Below are positions 59,501 through 64,000 of a stretch of 64,000 nucleotides of DNA, in pieces (the first letter of the stretch is position 1; each line of letters begins with the position of its first letter). This stretch comes from Larimichthys crocea (taxonomy: Eukaryota; Chordata; Actinopteri; Sciaenidae). The notes beneath the pieces were generated by a model, which worked only from the letters and a program-made list of their open reading frames with translations, was not told where the DNA came from and ran no database searches. Position numbers and translations under genes: made by a program. The stretch is from contig NC_040013.1 in assembly GCF_000972845.2 (NCBI RefSeq), positions 5,758,550-5,822,549 of the forward strand, given 5' to 3'.

Positions 59501-62500
59501 AGCGATTTCAGTGTGATTTCAAGAAACGCAATATGATGAATTTGCATTTAGTAAATTAGAGAAAGCTGCATGATTTAAATATCATTATATTTTAATAAGT
59601 AAATGGATTTTAGGATGATTATGCGCTGATTTATGTGCTGGTTAATATTGTAATAGTGGAAGCACTTTGCTTTTAGGGATGATGCAGGCACTGCTGTTAT
59701 AACTAGGAAAATGATGAGTCATTATCGGTGCAGTTTTGTGTGGTTAGTTTAAGTGTTACTGGAACTCTGTTACACAAACTAAATATAGTGTGTTGCATGC
59801 TGTCTAATCAAATCTCTCAAATCAAGAGATGACAGAAACAAACATAAATATGAATTCAGAAGTTTCAAACATCCAAATGGTTCCAGATCTTACCTTGACA
59901 TTCTTCTTGATGATCTCTCGGCTCATCAGGACACGCCCCTCTGATAAGTCGATCCCAGACAAGGGTACAAGGGTCTCTCCGATGACTTCATCACGGGAGA
60001 ACCTATCAAAACTCAGCACCATGAAGTGAAGGGCCAACTCGGACACTCGGGCCAGCGGGATCCCGTAGAAGCTGAAGGTCTCATCAAAGGCGGGGTCCAG
60101 AGTTTTCCTCAGGACTCTGGTCTTCACTCTGTGCTTTTTCTCTGGCAGCAGGGTCAGCTTGATGTAAGGATCAGAGGTCAGCGACTGCTCATCTGTTGGG
60201 GTCAGGCCATGGGCTTCCTGCATCAAAAAGTCAAATGAAGTTATCAGTCAAGAATGTGTGAAACCATTTTGTTGAAATTTCTAGCAAAAAATTTAAGGCA
60301 CACACACCTAAACACCAGGCTAAACACAGTACCTTGATATGGACAATGAAAGCCTTCCTCTCATGTTGGTACTCGAGGGAGAAGTGAAGGGTCCCTAGCC
60401 CACCCTCCCTTTCCTCTCCCTGGGGTTTGTCCACGGCTGGGGTGGGCAACTGGCTTGAGAGAGTGCTGGATGGTGAAGGGAGGTCACGGCGGTCCATTAC
60501 ACCAGGTTGGGTGAACCCTGCGTGGGGAGAGGGCAGCTCAAGATCCGGGGAGCTCCGCACCTTCTGATGGTGGTGATGAAATGGTTTGGTGGTGAAGTTG
60601 CCATTCAGATCCCGTTTCTCCAGATCCAGATGCAGAGCCTGTCTGGAATCACTTGGACTTGATGCCAGTTTACCGGTACCGGTCGGACTCATTAGCGATG
60701 TAGTGTGGCAGTTTCCATTAACATCAGTTTTACTGGAGTCGTTAGCTGTTGTGGTGGCAGGTGCAGCGAACTTCTTCTTGCCGCTGAGGCTCTCAGGGTA
60801 GATGTCAACCCCTTTGAGCATGTGCACAAACTTATAGGGAGGTGTCTTCTGGGATTTGGTGTTTTTACGCTGGCAACAGATCCACGCAAAAGCTGACACA
60901 GTGAAGACAAGGCCAAAGACACTCACCACAGCAACACCTACTGGCACTGCCACTATGGAGAAGGACAAAGAGAAGGGAGAGAATAACTTTAATTAAAAAT
61001 GTGAATATGCGCCCCAATAAACAACAGTAAAACAATCACACATAAAACATTTGTGCAACACAAGCTCAACAGATTTAATTGTTACACTGAGGCAATTGAA
61101 TCCATTTTGTGAGTCTGAATGACGCAGGCTGCAGTCGACTCAGAGAGAGAAGAAAACAAGGCAATCTGTTCAACCCTGATGGAGTACCATCAGTGCTGCT
61201 CATATTGCAAACATGGTTTCAGGAAATCAACAGGAAACAGCTGGCATAAGTAATGAACTGCTGGGAAAACCACAAAACACCATCATACAACTGGTTGACG
61301 TTTTGATGGCAGGTTTAGAAAAATGGCTGAACATAGGAAAGTAACAAGACCTCAAATGTAGTGGTCTGTTTTTCTGTTTTGGTATCGTAACAATCATTAT
61401 GATGACAGACCTACGATGTAAACAAGTTAGGGAAGATTTTTTTTTTACTAAAAAAGAGACAACAAACACAACAGCTTATGTAACATAGCAAAACAGATTC
61501 TTATAGATTTTGTGACATTTCAGTGCTGATATTCCCAGAGATTTGTGATTTGTGCCCGTGTTATACTCATTTATATTCCTCCTACAACTGCTCACAGCAT
61601 AGAAAATGGCCAGCACGTTTTAATTGCGTTTTCTTTTCACCTGTAGTGGTACTTTAGGGACTTCATTCCTTTCAATAGTACCATTGTCTCCTATAGTATC
61701 ACTAAAATGTTACTATGGAGACATATTACAAGGACATTTGCCACCGAATGCTTCAGCTCTTTGTTTCGTGATGTTGAACTGTGACTCAACAGCAATCACG
61801 CCGCCTTCTCATGCAGTCTGAGTTAATAGGTCTATTTCAATGGAGGAAACACAGACCATTTCCTGCAGTTAAGAGGGCGGCCAGGTGGAAAAGAGCTCAG
61901 GTTAACACCCATAAAGAGAGAGAAGGACAAGGAGGCAGAGAGGGGCGGAGGAGGTGTGGGGTTTAATCACTCCCATCCCTCATCTTTTGAATCTTTAATG
62001 ATTTTTTTTTACATACCTCATATAAGAGCCTTGTTGCCTGAGTGACTGATGCAATAAATGTAAACGTGTAAATGTTTTTTTTCTACTTATTTTGCTATAT
62101 TGGACAAACAGGACTTAAACAGTTATGTTTCATTTATTGTTATACATATATGTGTGTGTCATTGGTATTACCTGTGCTACTATGCCTATATATTAATTTC
62201 AAGTGTATCTACTGTGAGCTAGTCTTGCTGTGATAGCTGTAGGCATAACATCCATCTAAGATCATCACTAATCTGGAGGGACTGCCTCTCATTCTCTCCA
62301 TGGAAATGAGCAATAAGGTAGTAAGTAAGCTCATTTTCTGATTTTAGATCACGGCACTTGTACATAAGGTTTTCTGCCGTTCATGTTCATGTATATTTCA
62401 GCCTGAACGCCCTGGATGGACTGCTTTTTTTTTTTTTTGCTTTTTTCCAAGGCAACAACAACAGACAGATGGATGTGGCGACGGGAGGGCGGTGAGTGAG

Positions 62501-62907
62501 GAAATAAAGAAAACAAACAGGTGCTTCCCAGGTTTCACCTGTGTTCTACCAACACCTGCTCAGGTCTAAATTGTAATATCAAATGAACTCATTTAATACA
62601 AAATGTCCCAAAGAACCTCCACCCTGTCGGATAATTAGCTGTCGCCTTGAAGCTATAGGTGCAAAATGGAGGCTGGAAGATGTTTTAGGGTTGCAAAAAA
62701 AAGGTGAGACGACACGCTGGACGAAGCCATTCACTTGTAAACAAGCATGTGTCAAACGAGTCAAATTCAGAGCATAAATAAAAAAAAAAAAGAAGCTGAT
62801 AGTTTAGAGAAGAGTGACGTGAACTGATTACGACAGCACACCTGTGTGTCTTCTTCTTAATGAATGGACTCACCGAGCTGAGCTCCGTCCTCCACCATAG
62901 GAGCCAT
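55985..62907 (-). CDS. syt4: Synaptotagmin-4-like protein, complete
   Basis: Five minus-strand coding exons: 62907-62874, 60952-60333, 60217-59894, 56883-56763, 56304-55985. They total 1419 nt (472 aa; human SYT4 has 425). Family role: membrane-trafficking protein of neuronal and dense-core vesicles. An 11-residue lumenal end precedes one membrane span (about 12-36) and a Cys pair (37-38) suited to palmitoylation. A Syt4-type linker follows (TPPYKFVHMLKGVDIYPESL, LHLDLEKRDLNGNF), longer than in mammals and Ser/Pro-rich with a His run. C2A is about 197-320 and C2B about 330-465. C2A has Ser287 where Syt1 has a calcium-binding Asp, as in other Syt4/Syt11 proteins. C2B has Glu361 in loop 1 and about three extra residues in loop 3. 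The linker and the CYQSTTNTLTVVVLKARHLP segment match SYT4 better than SYT11. It lies downstream of a 23 kb gap, in the same orientation as slc14a2. Confidence 0.95.
56497..56552. repeat. (TG)n microsatellite in syt4 intron
   Basis: About 28 TG units between syt4 exons 4 and 5, about 190 bp upstream of the exon 5 acceptor (CA in the transcript). Confidence 0.9.
56763..56883 (-). CDS. syt4: syt4 exon 4, start of C2B
   Basis: Encodes KSSGRGELLLSLCYQSTTNT and LTVVVLKARHLPKTENNGPT. The loop-1 sequence KTENNGPTD differs from KSDVSGLSD of mammalian SYT4. Acceptor CCACAG, donor GTGCAT at 56762. Confidence 0.96.
56884..59893 (-). other. syt4 intron 3
   Basis: 3.0 kb intron. Two imperfectly similar blocks occur at about 58530-58690 and 58960-59070. 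No other gene seen. Confidence 0.7.
59894..60217 (-). CDS. syt4: syt4 exon 3, C2A domain
   Basis: Encodes most of C2A: TDEQSLTSDPYIKLTLLPEK, RVLRKTLDPAFDETFSFYGI, LSFDRFSRDEVIGE. The Ser in LSFDRF replaces the first loop-3 Asp of Syt1 (DFDRF). Ends on a codon boundary. Confidence 0.97.
60333..60952 (-). CDS. syt4: syt4 exon 2, membrane span and linker
   Basis: Encodes AVPVGVAVVSVFGLVFTVSA and FAWICCQRKNTKSQKTPPYK, nearly identical to SYT4 over the span. The linker follows, then the first strands of C2A (LGTLHFSLEY...KAFIVHIK). Acceptor CCATAG, donor GTACTG at 60332. Confidence 0.97.
60953..62873 (-). other. syt4 intron 1
   Basis: 1.9 kb intron separating the tiny first coding exon from the membrane-span exon. 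Apart from the CRE-like octamer near its 5' end, nothing recognised. Confidence 0.75.
62815..62822 (+). promoter_or_regulatory. CRE-like octamer in syt4 intron 1
   Basis: TGACGTGA, one base from the palindromic CRE, about 50 nt inside intron 1. A single octamer can occur by chance. Confidence 0.25.
62874..62907 (-). CDS. syt4: syt4 exon 1 (start codon)
   Basis: Encodes MAPMVEDGAQL plus one base. It begins MAP like mammalian SYT4, and the phase fits exon 2 exactly. Donor GTGAGT at 62873. Confidence 0.9.
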
Positions 62908-63208
62908 GGTCTCTGTCCGAGGTGCTGAAACGGTCCGGTCTGCTTTCTCACCGAGCTCTCGTCTCTACGGCTCTCTTCTCTGCTCTCCTGATGTCGAGGT
63001 GCAGTGTATCTCCCGTAATATCTCGGCTGTGATTGTGTTTAATAATGCACAAGCTGCGATGATGTTAGGGCTTCAATAATTGACAAAGAAAGAAAAGAAA
63101 AACAGCCTTGTTTTCCCACAGAGGAGGATGGAGGGATGATCTGTCCGTGTCCCGCTGCTGTTACTCTGTGATGCGTGAGCGTGTCTCAGAGGCGGCAACA
63201 CCCCGTTT

Positions 63209-63210
<2 letters not shown>

Positions 63211-63268
<58 letters not shown>
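63211..63268. repeat. (TC)n microsatellite upstream of syt4
   Basis: About 29 TC units (GA on the syt4 sense strand) roughly 300 bp upstream of the syt4 start codon. Confidence 0.9.
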
Positions 63269-63273
<5 letters not shown>

Positions 63274-63465
63274 TCAACGACTCCTCCCTCCTCCCTACCG
63301 GTAAGGCTGAGCTCATCAGTGCTGACGCAGTGGTGACGGAGGCTGGCTGTGAAATCAGGACCCCCGGTGTAGCAGCACAACAGGGCTGCCAATTTCCCTG
63401 ATTAATTGTTAGGGAATGAACGGCCTTAGTCTGTATCCATCACCTCTCTCTGCCTGTCTCTCTCT

Positions 63466-63468
<3 letters not shown>

Positions 63469-63497
<29 letters not shown>
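63469..63497. repeat. (TG)n microsatellite upstream of syt4
   Basis: About 14 TG units following a short CT run. Confidence 0.85.
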
Positions 63498-63499
<2 letters not shown>

Positions 63500-64000
63500 T
63501 CTTTCAATAAGACTGGCGAATTGATGTGTTGTACTGTGATGTTATCATTTATTAAAGTAAGTGGTAATTTGGCTGATAGGTTTGAATGCAGTGATGCTTT
63601 CCTCAGCTCAGTTTACTATGACCAATTTGTGTAATCGTCTACAGTGTGTTTATTACTATAGGCTCCTTATAGCACACTTTATTACAAACCAACTTAACAG
63701 AAAGTAGTACAACCATATGTTGGACCCCAACTACACTGTATGTACACATACAGTCATCTGCCAGGGATGTTAAAGTATGGCAACTGACATCATTGCACCC
63801 TAAAGTGCATTGTTGAGTATGATTAACATACCAAAGCCTATATTTAATTTCAAAATTAACAATAGTTTTTCATAGGACTGTGGCTTTTTAATGATATCAC
63901 CATGCAACTTGTGTAATGTGTAATCTTAATTTAACGTGTCTAACTGTAATACATTGGTGAATCTCTGTGCAGGTAACCCTTTATCCACAGTTGAAATATG

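Larger units (their letters stand above)
62908..64000 (-). promoter_or_regulatory. syt4 5'UTR and presumed promoter region
   Basis: Upstream of the syt4 ATG. It holds a long CT/GA microsatellite (63211-63268), a TG repeat (63469-63497) and two TGACG half-sites close together (63323 and 63334). No clear TATA box was identified, and exact transcription starts cannot be placed. No coding exon is seen to the window end. Confidence 0.4.

Noticed and set aside
55985..62907. Synaptotagmin-11 identity
   Set aside because: The membrane span, linker motifs and start of C2B follow SYT4, not SYT11.

Overview
This is vertebrate nuclear DNA, almost certainly from a teleost fish. Short exons (34 to 620 bp) with canonical GT/AG junctions are separated by long AT-rich introns. 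Dinucleotide microsatellites are dense, and several degenerate interspersed repeats resemble ones I know from percomorph genomes. There is no operon structure and no CRISPR or prokaryotic feature. Three protein-coding genes can be assembled exon by exon with reading frame preserved across every junction.

Region 1 (1-12345, + strand): an O-GlcNAcase paralogue (ogal-like). The window opens in the last 9 bases of one coding exon and then holds 15 more exons to the stop codon. The GH84 catalytic residues are retained, the central linker is short and unlike that of OGA, and the C-terminal acetyltransferase-like domain is present.

Region 2 (15728-32939, - strand): a complete single-domain urea transporter of the SLC14 family (8 coding exons, 383 aa), transcribed convergently towards ogal. 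Both of its LP-box signatures are altered at the residues that line the urea pore.

Region 3 (32940-55984): a 23 kb stretch without convincing coding sequence. It holds microsatellites, transposon relics and two copies of a locally duplicated segment carrying a tRNA-Ala(CGC)-like sequence, one intact-looking and one degenerate.

Region 4 (55985-62907, - strand, upstream sequence to 64000): a complete synaptotagmin-4-like gene (5 coding exons, 472 aa). The family's Asp-to-Ser change in C2A is present, and the C2B calcium loops are unusually altered.

SYT4 and SLC14A1/SLC14A2 also lie together on human chromosome 18q12, so the slc14-syt4 part looks like ancient conserved synteny; the neighbouring O-GlcNAcase paralogue is absent from the human block as far as I know. 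The three genes have unrelated jobs (nucleocytoplasmic deglycosylation, urea transport, vesicle trafficking). I found no new multigene system. The main points of interest are the changed pore signature of the transporter, the altered C2B loops, two ogal 3' splice sites made of TG repeat, and the duplicated tRNA segment.
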